64,000 nt of DNA, taken from NCBI RefSeq assembly GCF_028128765.1, contig NZ_LBJG01000026.1:62001-126000 (forward strand), read 5' to 3'. Made by a program: the position numbers and the translations under genes. The stretch's first letter is position 1. Each line of letters begins with the position of its first letter. The stretch comes from Bradyrhizobium sp. CCBAU 51627 (GTDB taxonomy: Bacteria > Pseudomonadota > Alphaproteobacteria > Rhizobiales > Xanthobacteraceae). Shown here piece after piece: positions 25,278-35,202 of this stretch. The notes under the pieces are model-generated. The model worked only from the letters and a program-made list of their open reading frames with translations, made no database searches and was not told where the DNA came from.

Positions 25278-26057
25278 ATGGCTGTTCACCGCAAACGTTT
25301 TCGTGTCGAGGATATCGCCGGCGGCGAGATGCCAATTGTCGACGTGACCGAAGAGGCAGGCCCGATGCACAGCGAGATCATGGCCGAGCTGCGCGCGATC
25401 CGCGCACAGATGGCAAAGGGCACGGCCCCGCTATCCGGCAGTGCAGCGATGGCCGCGATCGACGCCTCCACCGCCCACGAGCTTTCCGAGGCGCGCACGA
25501 TGCTCGACACCTATCGCGCCCAGATCGAGCAGTGCGAGAAGCTGAAGGTCGAACTCGACCTCATCCATGATGCTATCGACCGCACCAAGCGCGAGATCGC
25601 GACCCTGCACGGCAAGAGCTTCGACGGCGGCGAGATGGCCAAGGTCAATGGCGAACTCGGCGCGGTGGTCGGCGGCACCGAACAGGCGACCCAGCAGATC
25701 CTCGAGGCCGCGGAGTCGATCGACCAGGCAGCGAGCGCGATGTCCAAGGTGGACTCGGTCGATCAGCAGAAGCGGCTCGCCGACGACATTCAGGAACGCG
25801 TCATCTCGATCTTCGAGGCCTGCAACTTCCAGGACCTGACCGGCCAGCGCATCAGCAAGGTCATGACGACGATGAAGTTCATCGAGCAGCACATCAACGC
25901 GATGATGGAGATCTGGGGCGGCGTCGACGCGATCAAGTCCCACGTGCCGGCGCATGTCGACAGCCGCAGCGAAGACGAAAAGCTCCTCAACGGACCGAAG
26001 CTCGCCGGCGACGTCGGCCATGCCTCGCAGGACGACATCGACGCGCTGTTCGACTGA
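25278..26057 (+). CDS. CheZ-like protein phosphatase
   Basis: A 259-residue, almost wholly helical protein. The long hairpin region (about residues 50-215) contains NFQDLTGQRISKV, matching the CheZ active-site motif in which the Asp and Gln act on phospho-CheY. The C-terminal SQDDIDALFD resembles the CheY-binding tail of CheZ. It would dephosphorylate a CheY-like response regulator. No che or flagellar genes lie nearby, so the partner is unknown. ATG 25278 follows a strong GGGGGGAG (25263-25270). The large upstream open frame overlaps the divergent L,D-transpeptidase gene and is not used. Confidence 0.85.
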   Translation: MAVHRKRFRVEDIAGGEMPIVDVTEEAGPMHSEIMAELRAIRAQMAKGTAPLSGSAAMAAIDASTAHELSEARTMLDTYRAQIEQCEKLKVELDLIHDAIDRTKREIATLHGKSFDGGEMAKVNGELGAVVGGTEQATQQILEAAESIDQAASAMSKVDSVDQQKRLADDIQERVISIFEACNFQDLTGQRISKVMTTMKFIEQHINAMMEIWGGVDAIKSHVPAHVDSRSEDEKLLNGPKLAGDVGHASQDDIDALFD

Positions 26058-26085
26058 GCGGACGCGAAAGCCAGAAAAGCAAAAT

Positions 26086-26113
26086 GCCGGCGAGAGCCGG
26101 CGTTTTTGTTTTT
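26086..26113 (+). terminator. Rho-independent terminator of CheZ-like gene
   Basis: A GCCGGC / GCCGGC stem with a GAGA loop, followed by GTTTTTGTTTTT, 28 bp after the stop codon. Confidence 0.9.
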
Positions 26114-26130
26114 GGGACTTATTTTCAGGC

Positions 26131-26231
26131 GGTCATTCCGGGCCGGTGCGTCAGCATCGAACTCCGGTGCGCAATTGCGCACCTGAGAATCTCGAGGTTC
26201 CCGGTTCACGCTTCGCGCGCCCCGGAACGAC
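26131..26231. repeat. Palindromic intergenic repeat (type C)
   Basis: Outer ends GTCATTCCGGG and CCCGGAACGAC are inverted; the middle has a perfect palindrome GGTGCGCAATTGCGCACC. It resembles a repeat common between Bradyrhizobium genes, judged from memory. Confidence 0.65.
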
Positions 26232-26240
26232 TGCAGAAAA

Positions 26241-26762
26241 TCACGCCCTCGGGGCGCAGCGGACATAGACCATGTTGCCGTAGCGGGTGGCGGCGTCCTT
26301 GTCGACGAAGCGGGTGATCATGACGCGGCCGTCGAAGGAGACGATCTCGCGGTCCTGCTCGCCCGGCGTCGGGCCGGAGGGGCCGATATAGTTCTTGCCG
26401 CTCGGCGAGCCCTTCAGCCGCAGTTCCTGCGGCGTAGCCTGGTCGGCGAGATGCATGATCACGCCGCCGGACGAACCGGCGCCGATCACGTAGGGATTCT
26501 TGCACTGGGCTCGCGCAGCCGCCTCGGTGCGGGCGCGGTCGGCCGGGTTCTGGAACGAGGCGAGGCCCCAGCGGCCGACGATCTCGTCGGCGCGGATCGA
26601 GGCCGGCATTTCCGGCGCGGTGCCGGGCTCGGCCACCGGCGCCGGCTGGGACGACGAAAAGGACGGCAGGCTCATGCCGCCGCCGCAGGCACCCAGCAGC
26701 AGCGCCAGACAAGAGGCCGCCGCCAGATTGGCAACCGTGCGCGCGTGAGCTGAACTGATCAT
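26241..26762 (-). CDS. Putative lipoprotein
   Basis: A 173-residue protein. The N-terminus MISSAHARTVANLAAASCLALLLGACGGG carries a lipobox (LLGAC) with the lipidated Cys near residue 26. A Pro/Ser/Ala linker leads to a beta-rich domain starting DEIVGRWGLASFQ and ending TRYGNMVYVRCAP; the GRWGLA start is lipocalin-like. Function unknown. I chose ATG 26762, which has GGGGGAA upstream and gives the signal peptide. Confidence 0.8.
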   Translation of the reverse strand: MISSAHARTVANLAAASCLALLLGACGGGMSLPSFSSSQPAPVAEPGTAPEMPASIRADEIVGRWGLASFQNPADRARTEAAARAQCKNPYVIGAGSSGGVIMHLADQATPQELRLKGSPSGKNYIGPSGPTPGEQDREIVSFDGRVMITRFVDKDAATRYGNMVYVRCAPRA

Positions 26763-26918
26763 GGCATTCCCCCGAACAAGACCCTGGCCGCACCCCAGCC
26801 GCAGCCAAGCGCAAAACCGCTGCCGGAGCAATGACGTCCTTTGATACGCCGGCGCCCCGAACAAGTTTCCAATGCCACCATCCTATATCCGCCTCACCAA
26901 TCGCTTAACCACCTTTGC

Positions 26919-26947
26919 TTGACAGGATCGCAGTCAAGCCATATCCC
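26919..26947 (+). promoter_or_regulatory. Predicted groESL promoter
   Basis: TTGACA at 26919-26924, a 17-base spacer, then TATCCC at 26942-26947. The CIRCE operator begins 11 bp downstream, the usual arrangement for HrcA-controlled sigma-70-type promoters. Confidence 0.7.
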
Positions 26948-26957
26948 CTGCGCACTA

Positions 26958-26984
26958 TTAGCACTCGGAAAGACCGATTGCTAA
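26958..26984 (+). promoter_or_regulatory. CIRCE operator (HrcA binding site)
   Basis: TTAGCACTC, nine bases, then GATTGCTAA. It matches the CIRCE consensus (TTAGCACTC-N9-GAGTGCTAA) except for one base in the right arm. It should place groESL under HrcA repression with heat-shock relief. Confidence 0.9.
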
Positions 26985-27080
26985 GCGCGCCGTTCGCTCC
27001 TCGGGAAGAGGGGGAACGGGAGCGCCGCCCTCACCCACTTCCGCTGCTTTCGGAAAAGCGAGCCTCCAAAGGGAAACGTC

Positions 27081-27377
27081 ATGGCTAAGTCCAAATTTCG
27101 TCCGCTGCATGACCGTGTCGTGGTCAAACGTATCGACGCCGAGGAAAAGACCAAGGGCGGCATCATCATCCCCGACACCGCCAAGGAAAAGCCGTCCCAG
27201 GGCGAAGTCGTCGCCGTCGGCCCCGGAGGCCGCGACGAGGCTGGCAAGCTGATCCCGATCGATCTCAAGGTCGGCGACCGCGTACTGTTCGGCAAGTGGT
27301 CGGGCACCGAGGTCAAGATCGACAACGAAGAGCTCCTGATCATGAAGGAGTCGGACATCATGGGCGTGATGGCCTAA
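27081..27377 (+). CDS. groES: Co-chaperonin GroES
   Basis: A 98-residue Cpn10 protein. FRPLHDRVVVKRIDAEEKTKGGIIIPDTAKEKP contains the mobile loop that docks on GroEL; GPGGRDEAG and VLFGKWSGTEVKIDNEE complete the domain. The heptameric ring caps GroEL. An upstream promoter and CIRCE are present, about 100 bp from the ATG. Genomes of this group carry several groESL copies; the CIRCE marks this one as an HrcA-regulated copy. Confidence 0.98.
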   Translation: MAKSKFRPLHDRVVVKRIDAEEKTKGGIIIPDTAKEKPSQGEVVAVGPGGRDEAGKLIPIDLKVGDRVLFGKWSGTEVKIDNEELLIMKESDIMGVMA

Positions 27378-27410
27378 GGCCGTCAGCCTGAACGGCCGCT
27401 GAATATCCCA

Positions 27411-27490
27411 TCGTCATGCCCGGGCTTGACCCGGGCATCCATCATTCTTCGCAGTGAGATGGATTGCCGGGGCAAGCCCGGCAATGACGA
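27411..27490. repeat. Palindromic intergenic repeat (type A) inside groESL
   Basis: Ends TCGTCAT and ATGACGA are inverted, with internal stems GCCCGGG..CCCGGGC and GCCGGGGCAAGCCCGGC. It fills most of the 158 bp between groES and groEL, an unusual place for such an element. Confidence 0.8.
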
Positions 27491-27535
27491 ACGGAGTGCG
27501 ACAGACACATCACGAATTAACAAGGATTGCAGACA

Positions 27536-29167
<1,632 letters not shown>

Positions 29168-29192
29168 GCCCGTCCCCACCTGACAATGTCAT

Positions 29193-29222
29193 GAAGGCCG
29201 CCTCCGGGCGGCCTTCTTTTTT
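29193..29222 (+). terminator. Rho-independent terminator of groESL
   Basis: A 10-bp perfect stem GAAGGCCGCC / GGCGGCCTTC, loop TCCG, followed by six T. Confidence 0.95.
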
Positions 29223-29309
29223 GCCGATCATGCCGCACGCTTTCCGATTCAACCGGCGGCCAAAACCCACTACGGTGGCGCCCGATTCTTTCGATCGAGG
29301 ATTTCGTCA

Positions 29310-30521
29310 ATGCGCGCGCTTCTGGTTTGCCCGACAATTCTTTTGGCGGTCCTGCTCGCCGTCTCGCCCGAAGTCGCCTCAGCCCAGATGAAGCTGTCGC
29401 CGAAGGCCGCCGCGCCCGGCGGCATCGAGACGCGCTATTTCACCTCGATCGACGGGCTGATGGACGGCAATGCCGACGTGATCCTGAAGGAGACGCGGCA
29501 GGGCAAGACGGTCACCGCGGCCGTGCTCGACGTCTGCTACCCCGTGGCAAAAAACTCCGACCGCAAGGACCGCTTCGTCGTCAACCTGCAGGTCTCCGGC
29601 CAGACGCTGACCGGCACGACGCAGAGCCTCGGCGCGAAGGCGCCTGTTACCGTCAAGCTGACGCGCAAACCGACCGGCGACACCTTCGAGTTCCGCGGCC
29701 AGATCGGCATCGGCCAGACCGTCACCGAAGTGACGTCGCCCGACAATGCCGACCTCAGCGAGAAGGAATTTCTGGACAACCAGACCACCGACGACGGCAT
29801 CACGCCGCAGCCGAAGGACTTTACTGAAGTGTCCCCGGAAGCGATCGCGGTCAAGATCAAGCTGGAGAACGCGACCGACTTCCTGAAAAGCCTCAAGGGC
29901 CAGGACGTCGAGGTGACGCTGGCAAGTCTCTCCGTCGGCTGCGACGCGTTGCGCGCCGGCGAGCAGACCATCAACATGTCGGTCGATCCGGAGCGCGCGG
30001 CCGCGCTGCTGGCAAAATTCAAGACGATGCCGGGTGTCACGGCTGCCGGCTGGACCGCGGGGGTCGCGGAGATGGACCGCACCATCCGTCTGCCCGCCGC
30101 CGACTGGCGTGACGGCGACAAGATCAACCGCGACAAGCTCGCCAGCACAATTGCCGGCGTGCTCAGCAAGACGCTCGCGGCCAAGCCTGTCTCGCAGAGC
30201 TTCAGCCCCTCAACCGGCAAGCTCAAGCTGGTGTTCAAAAGGCCGAACCAGGATTTCCCGGCGCTCGAACTCACCGACACGATCGAGGTCGCGGGCCTCG
30301 TCTCCGCCGACAAGCCGGGGACATCAGAGAAGTTGATGGTCTGGATCGGCAGCCCCTCGACCACCACAGCCGACGAGAGCAGCGGCGCCAAGCTCAACGT
30401 CTCGGATGAGGCGACCGCCGACGAGGAGGGCGATCAGCCCGACGACAACGGCTCGATCGAGGCGCTCGCCAAGGAGTTGAAGGGTCAGCGCTGGGACGCC
30501 GACAAGTCGGTGTGGAAGTGA
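29310..30521 (+). CDS. Periplasmic protein, unknown function
   Basis: A 403-residue protein with a signal peptide (MRALLVCPTILLAVLLAVSPEVASAQ). The mature part is beta-rich at the N-terminus (VTAAVLDVCYPV, FVVNLQVSGQTLTGTTQ) and ends with an acidic low-complexity stretch (about residues 360-385). I do not recognise a domain; two Cys are visible in the mature protein. Preceded by the groEL terminator and followed by a large palindromic repeat, so it is probably monocistronic. Confidence 0.75.
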   Translation: MRALLVCPTILLAVLLAVSPEVASAQMKLSPKAAAPGGIETRYFTSIDGLMDGNADVILKETRQGKTVTAAVLDVCYPVAKNSDRKDRFVVNLQVSGQTLTGTTQSLGAKAPVTVKLTRKPTGDTFEFRGQIGIGQTVTEVTSPDNADLSEKEFLDNQTTDDGITPQPKDFTEVSPEAIAVKIKLENATDFLKSLKGQDVEVTLASLSVGCDALRAGEQTINMSVDPERAAALLAKFKTMPGVTAAGWTAGVAEMDRTIRLPAADWRDGDKINRDKLASTIAGVLSKTLAAKPVSQSFSPSTGKLKLVFKRPNQDFPALELTDTIEVAGLVSADKPGTSEKLMVWIGSPSTTTADESSGAKLNVSDEATADEEGDQPDDNGSIEALAKELKGQRWDADKSVWK

Positions 30522-30537
30522 CGAGCTAGTCCAAGCT

Positions 30538-30670
30538 CTCGTGCCCCGGACGCAGCGCGATAAGCGCTGCAGAGCCGGGGCCCAGAAAGCTGCGAGCGAG
30601 ATCGTGGAGAGAGTCTGGGTCCCGGCTCAGCGGAGCGTCACTTCGTGCCGCACCGCGTCCGGGACACGAG
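30538..30670. repeat. Palindromic intergenic repeat (type B)
   Basis: Terminal inverted repeats CTCGTGCCCCGGACGC / GCGTCCGGGACACGAG with one mismatch enclose about 100 bp. The right half recurs at 49215-49270. Confidence 0.8.
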
Positions 30671-30675
30671 AGGAT

Positions 30676-31074
30676 CTAATTCCCGTTCTCGCGGAAACGC
30701 AACGTCTTCGGGCCGACCAGCGTGAGCATGTCGCCCTGGCGCTTCCAGGTCTCGACAGCGGCGAGCGCTGCGACGAGATCGTCGTCGGCCTGGGCCTTGG
30801 CGGGCGGACAGGAACGATCCTGAATTGGGCCGGGGACGAAAATCACGGTGTTGCCGGCAACGGAGAACTGGCCCTTGCCACCCTTGCACCAGAGCTCGAG
30901 CACGACCTCGCCATGGTCGCCGATCTCGAGGTTCGGGATCCGCTTCGAGCCGGGCTGCGGCACGGCTTCCAGCGTCATCTCGGTGCCGAAGGGAAAGCCT
31001 TCTTCCGCAGGTGCAACGGCGGACATCACGAGCAACGCGGCCGCGGCACATACCATCTTCTTCAGCGACACCAT
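30676..31074 (-). CDS. Secreted META/HslJ-like protein
   Basis: A 132-residue protein with a signal peptide (MVSLKKMVCAAAALLVMSAVAPA). The mature part is beta-rich: FPFGTEMTLEA, GKGQFSVAGNTVIFV, then a helix DDDLVAALAAVETWKRQGDMLTLVG. The last element, with a Trp/Gly/Leu pattern, resembles META/HslJ domains. The assignment is tentative. ATG 31074 follows GAGAGG. Confidence 0.65.
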   Translation of the reverse strand: MVSLKKMVCAAAALLVMSAVAPAEEGFPFGTEMTLEAVPQPGSKRIPNLEIGDHGEVVLELWCKGGKGQFSVAGNTVIFVPGPIQDRSCPPAKAQADDDLVAALAAVETWKRQGDMLTLVGPKTLRFRENGN

Positions 31075-31212
31075 CAGACCTCTCGAGCATTCCGATTTGC
31101 CGGGTCTTCTATAAGACGGCAAGGCCTTTGAGAAGGTTCGTCGGTGCAGGAGACCAAAATCCCCGCGGGGACGATCCCGCGGGGATTTGCTGTCGAAGCC
31201 CGGTGCCGCCTG

Positions 31213-32877
31213 CTACTTCAGGACGAGCGCCGTGAACGGATAGACATAGGCCTGCAACGTCACGAGCAGACCGACAAGACAGGCGAGCACGATCGAGTGC
31301 CAGAACACGAAGCGCAGGATACTGCCTTCGTGGCCGACCCAGTTGGTCGCGGTGGAGGCGACCACGATCGACTGCGCGTCGATCATCTTGCCCATCACAC
31401 CGCCGGACGAGTTCGCCGCGCCCATCAGGATCGGCGACAGGCCGAGCTGCTGGGAGGTGATCTTCTGGAGATTGCCGAACAGGATGTTCGAGGATGTATC
31501 CGATCCGGTCAGTGCCACGCCCAACCAGCCGAGCAGCGTGCCGAAGAAGGGATAGAGCACGCCGGTTGCGGCAAAGGCGAGACCGAGCGTCGCGTCGACG
31601 CCGGACAGCCGCGTCAGCGTGCCGATCGCGAGCATCGCCGAGATCGTGATCAGCGAGATCGCGCAGAGCCGGATGGTGCGGCCATACTCGGCCACGAGTT
31701 TGCCGGGACCGACGCCCATCAGCAGGCCGGAGATGATCGCCGCAATCAGCATGCCCGTGCCGGTGAACGACAGATAGGTGAAGCTGAACACGGCCGCTTC
31801 CTTTGTCGGCCCTGGCGCGACCGGAGGCATCTTGTTGATCATCTGGTGCAGCTCGGGAACGGCATAGTTCCAGGTGAAGATCGAATTCGCCCACGTCTTG
31901 AAGGCGCCGTTACCCCAGATCAGCATCACGATGCAGACGATGATCCACGGCAGAAGCGCACTGAACAGCTCGCCTTGCGTCAAGGGCGTCTTGTCGAGCG
32001 GTTTTGCGGCCGCCATGGTGGCCGCCGATTCATCGTGGCCGCGCAGCGCCGGCGAGAGCCAGAGCTGCTTCGGCTGCCAGACCCTGAGGAACAGGATCAG
32101 CGCGCCCATCGAGATGAGCGATGCGCCGATGTCGACGATCCAGGGATTGATGTAATTCGAGATCACGAATTGCGGGATCGCGAACGACACGCCGGTGACG
32201 AGGACGGCCGGCCAGACGTCCTTCATTCCTCGCCAGCCGGCGAATGCCCACACCACCCAGAACGGCACGATCAGCGAGAAGAACGGCAATTGCCGGCCGA
32301 CCATTGCACCCAGGATATAGGGATCGAGCCCGGTGACCGAGGCAAGGCCCTGGATCGGCGTGCCCAGCGCGCCATAGGCGACGGGTGCGGTGTTGGCGAT
32401 CAGCGAGAGCCCCGAGGCCGCCAGTGGCGAGAAGCCGAGCCCGATCAGCACGGCACCGGTGATCGCGACCGGCGTGCCGAAGCCCGAGGCGCCTTCGAAG
32501 AAGGCACCGAACGAGAAAGCCACCAGCAACAATTGCAGCCGCCGATCTTCCGTCACGCTACCGATCGCACGCTTGAGCAGCTCGAATTTCCCGCATCCGA
32601 CCGTCACCTGGTAGAGGAAGATGACGTTGAGAACGATCCAGCCGATCGGGAAGAAGCCGGTCACGATGCCGAGGATCGAGGCACGAATCGACATGTTCGC
32701 CGGCATGGTGAACACGAAGATCGTGATCAGGTTGGTCACGATCATGGCGATGACGGCTGCAATGTGAGCCTGAACGCGCCCACTCGCGATCAGGACCAGC
32801 AGCGTGACGACGGGCACTGCCGCCGCGATCGTCGACAGCACGGGGCTATGCAACGGATCATAGATTTGATTCCACAT
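31213..32877 (-). CDS. L-lactate permease (LctP family)
   Basis: A 554-residue integral membrane protein starting MWNQIYDPLHSPVLSTIAAA, the usual family N-terminus. About 13-14 membrane segments are visible, and the conserved FFEGASGFGTPVAITGAVLIGLGF motif region (about residues 130-150) is intact. It imports lactate, and often glycolate, with protons. ATG 32877 has a strong GGGAGGAAG upstream; the open frame continues 70 codons further but is non-family. A glycolate substrate is plausible given glcDEF 5 kb away, but that is inference. Confidence 0.93.
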   Translation of the reverse strand: MWNQIYDPLHSPVLSTIAAAVPVVTLLVLIASGRVQAHIAAVIAMIVTNLITIFVFTMPANMSIRASILGIVTGFFPIGWIVLNVIFLYQVTVGCGKFELLKRAIGSVTEDRRLQLLLVAFSFGAFFEGASGFGTPVAITGAVLIGLGFSPLAASGLSLIANTAPVAYGALGTPIQGLASVTGLDPYILGAMVGRQLPFFSLIVPFWVVWAFAGWRGMKDVWPAVLVTGVSFAIPQFVISNYINPWIVDIGASLISMGALILFLRVWQPKQLWLSPALRGHDESAATMAAAKPLDKTPLTQGELFSALLPWIIVCIVMLIWGNGAFKTWANSIFTWNYAVPELHQMINKMPPVAPGPTKEAAVFSFTYLSFTGTGMLIAAIISGLLMGVGPGKLVAEYGRTIRLCAISLITISAMLAIGTLTRLSGVDATLGLAFAATGVLYPFFGTLLGWLGVALTGSDTSSNILFGNLQKITSQQLGLSPILMGAANSSGGVMGKMIDAQSIVVASTATNWVGHEGSILRFVFWHSIVLACLVGLLVTLQAYVYPFTALVLK

Positions 32878-33191
32878 GGTCTTCCTCCCCCACGCATGTG
32901 TGCGACAGGCGGCCCGCGTGGACAGCCGATCCTGCTTGACGCTGAAGCGATAACCCCCGAAGGGGATGCGAATTCCTCGCGGATGCAGCGGTTCCCGGCC
33001 GCTCACAAGCTCGCGAAATCCCGAAGGCCCCCACCCCGCGCCGTTGAGGCCCATGCTAGGGTTGCAAGCCGCGACAAGCCAACGCAAATTGCATCACGTG
33101 CGACTTTAGTCCAAGCGCGCTCATTTCCGCCCTTGCCTCAACGGCTTGGCTTGAGAGATTTGCGCACAGCCCCTGCAGGAGATCCCGCTCT

Positions 33192-34955
33192 GTGAAGAAC
33201 ATCCGCGCCACATTGGCGATCGTCTGGCGAATCGCCGGCCCGTATTTCCGATCGGAAGACAAATGGGCCGGTCGCGGCCTGCTCGCCGTCGTCGTGGCGA
33301 TGGAGCTGGCGCTCGTCGCCATCAATGTGCTGCTCAATCAGTGGCAGAACCGGTTCTACAGTGCACTCCAGGCCTACGATCTGAACGAGTTCGTGATGCA
33401 GGTCTGGATCTTCCTCGGCCTTGCCTTCACCTACGTCGCGATAGCCGTTTACAAGCTTTATCTGAACCAGTGGCTGCAGATCCGCTGGCGGCGCTGGTTG
33501 ACGCAACACTATCTCGGCGAATGGCTCGACGGCGCCACGCATTACCGCATGCAGCTGAAGGGCGATGCGGCCGACAACCCTGACCAGCGTCTTACCGAGG
33601 ACGTCACGAACTTCGTCGAGCAAACGCTGGTCCTCGGCCTCGGCCTGCTGTCGTCGATCGTGACGCTGGCGTCGTTCATCGTCATCCTCTGGGGCCTGTC
33701 CAACAAGGCGCCGCTGCACATTTACGGCACCGACATCGTCATCCCGGGTTTTCTGGTCTGGTGCGCGCTGGCCTACGCGCTCCTGGGCACGGCACTGACG
33801 CACTGGATCGGTGCGCCGCTCATCAATCTTTATTTCGAGAAGCAGCGCTACGAGGCGGACTTCCGCTTCAACCTGATCCGCGTGCGCGAGAATTCCGAGC
33901 AGATTGCACTGTTGAAGGGAGAGCGCGCGGAGCGAGGCCATCTTCTGCAGCGCTTCGGCTCCGTCATCGGCAACTGGTATGCGATCATGAGCCGGACCAA
34001 GCGCCTCACCGCCTTCACGGCGAGCTACGGTCAGGCTGCAACGATCTTTCCCTACGTGGTGGTGGCGCCCGCCTACTTTGCCAAGAGCATCCAGCTCGGC
34101 GACATGATGCAGACCGGTTCGGCCTTTGGCCAGGTGCAGGATGCGCTGTCCTTTTTCGTCTCGTTCTATCGATCGATCGCGGAATGGCGTGCGATCGTCG
34201 CGCGCCTCGACGGCTTCGAAATGTCGGTCGCGACCGCGGCAAACCTGCCGGCGCATGAGGCGACGATCGAGCTCAAAGCGGCAGGCGGCAGCCGCAATAT
34301 CGGCCTGGAAAAGCTCTGTGTGTATCTCCCCAACGGCACGCCGCTGGTCGCCGCCGACGGCTTCGCCATCCAGGCGCCGGAGCGCGTGCTCGTGACCGGC
34401 CCGTCCGGCTCCGGCAAGTCGACGCTGTTCCGGGCCATCGCCGGCATCTGGCCGTTCGGGACCGGCAGCATCGTCGTCCCCGCGCAGGCGAAGCTGATGA
34501 TGCTACCGCAACGCCCCTATTTCCCGGTCGGTGCGCTGGGTGATGCCGTGATCTATCCCGCACCACCCGGCGCATTCCAGGCAAGCCAGATCCGGGATGC
34601 GGTGATCTCAGTTGGCCTGCCCGATCTCGCCGAACGGCTCGGCGAGGACGGCCATTGGAACCGGATGCTGTCGCTCGGCGAACAGCAACGACTGGGGCTC
34701 GCCCGCGCGCTGTTGCATGCACCGGACTATCTCTTCCTCGACGAGGCCACCGCCTCGCTCGACGAATTGTCCGAGGCGAGGCTCTACCGGCTGCTGGCCG
34801 AGAGGCTGCAGCAGGCCACCATCGTCTCGATCGGGCACCGCTCGACGCTCGATGCCTTCCACACCCGCAAGGTGGCGATGGCGGAGTACGGCAAGATCCA
34901 TGTCCTCGACAATGGCGGCGCACGGGCCGAGCCGGAGGCGAGTGCGGCCCGCTGA
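33192..34955 (+). CDS. ABC transporter, SbmA/BacA-like membrane domain fused to ATPase
   Basis: A 587-residue half-transporter. The N-terminal domain (about residues 1-330) has six membrane helices and resembles the SbmA/BacA and YddA group (NQWQNRFYSALQAYD; ENSEQIALLKGE). The C-terminal ATPase has GPSGSGKST, a LSLGEQQRLGLARALL signature and LFLDEATASLDE. A homodimer is expected. Bradyrhizobium BclA, which has this architecture, imports plant NCR peptides; whether this gene is bclA or one of its paralogues is not decidable here. The start is GTG with AGGAGAT upstream. Divergent from the lactate permease. Confidence 0.9.
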   Translation: MKNIRATLAIVWRIAGPYFRSEDKWAGRGLLAVVVAMELALVAINVLLNQWQNRFYSALQAYDLNEFVMQVWIFLGLAFTYVAIAVYKLYLNQWLQIRWRRWLTQHYLGEWLDGATHYRMQLKGDAADNPDQRLTEDVTNFVEQTLVLGLGLLSSIVTLASFIVILWGLSNKAPLHIYGTDIVIPGFLVWCALAYALLGTALTHWIGAPLINLYFEKQRYEADFRFNLIRVRENSEQIALLKGERAERGHLLQRFGSVIGNWYAIMSRTKRLTAFTASYGQAATIFPYVVVAPAYFAKSIQLGDMMQTGSAFGQVQDALSFFVSFYRSIAEWRAIVARLDGFEMSVATAANLPAHEATIELKAAGGSRNIGLEKLCVYLPNGTPLVAADGFAIQAPERVLVTGPSGSGKSTLFRAIAGIWPFGTGSIVVPAQAKLMMLPQRPYFPVGALGDAVIYPAPPGAFQASQIRDAVISVGLPDLAERLGEDGHWNRMLSLGEQQRLGLARALLHAPDYLFLDEATASLDELSEARLYRLLAERLQQATIVSIGHRSTLDAFHTRKVAMAEYGKIHVLDNGGARAEPEASAAR

Positions 34956-35003
34956 GGCGCGAGCGGGGAACGCGCGGCTCGGAACGGTCGTCCCCCGGAT
35001 TCG

Positions 35004-35088
35004 GCATGCCCGGGCTCGTCCCTGGCATCCACGTCTTTCGAGCCTCGGGATGCGCGTGGATGGCCGGGCCAAGCCCGGCCATGACGAC
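35004..35088. repeat. Palindromic intergenic repeat (type A)
   Basis: GCATGCCCGGGCTCG ... GGCCGGGCCAAGCCCGGCC and ATGACGACG, related in arm sequence to the repeats at 6350-6455 and 27411-27490. Confidence 0.65.
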
Positions 35089-35146
35089 GTGGGACCACCT
35101 CGCACGACCCGACGCCTAATTTAGCGTGGAAGCGAAGCCGCCCCCC

Positions 35147-35179
35147 AAAACAAAAGGGCGGCAGATTGCCCTGCCGCCC
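35147..35179 (-). terminator. Rho-independent terminator of porin gene
   Basis: On the minus strand: stem GGGCGGCAG / CTGCCGCCC with a 6-base loop, followed by TTTTGTTTT. It starts 23 bp after the porin stop codon. Confidence 0.95.
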
Positions 35180-35202
35180 CCGTCAGTCGTCTCGGAAGTA
35201 AC

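Noticed and set aside
31144..33195. 683-codon open frame antisense to the lactate permease gene
   Set aside because: Arg/Asp/His/Gln-rich shadow of a membrane protein; it spans the permease gene and both intergenic ends, which no real gene would do.
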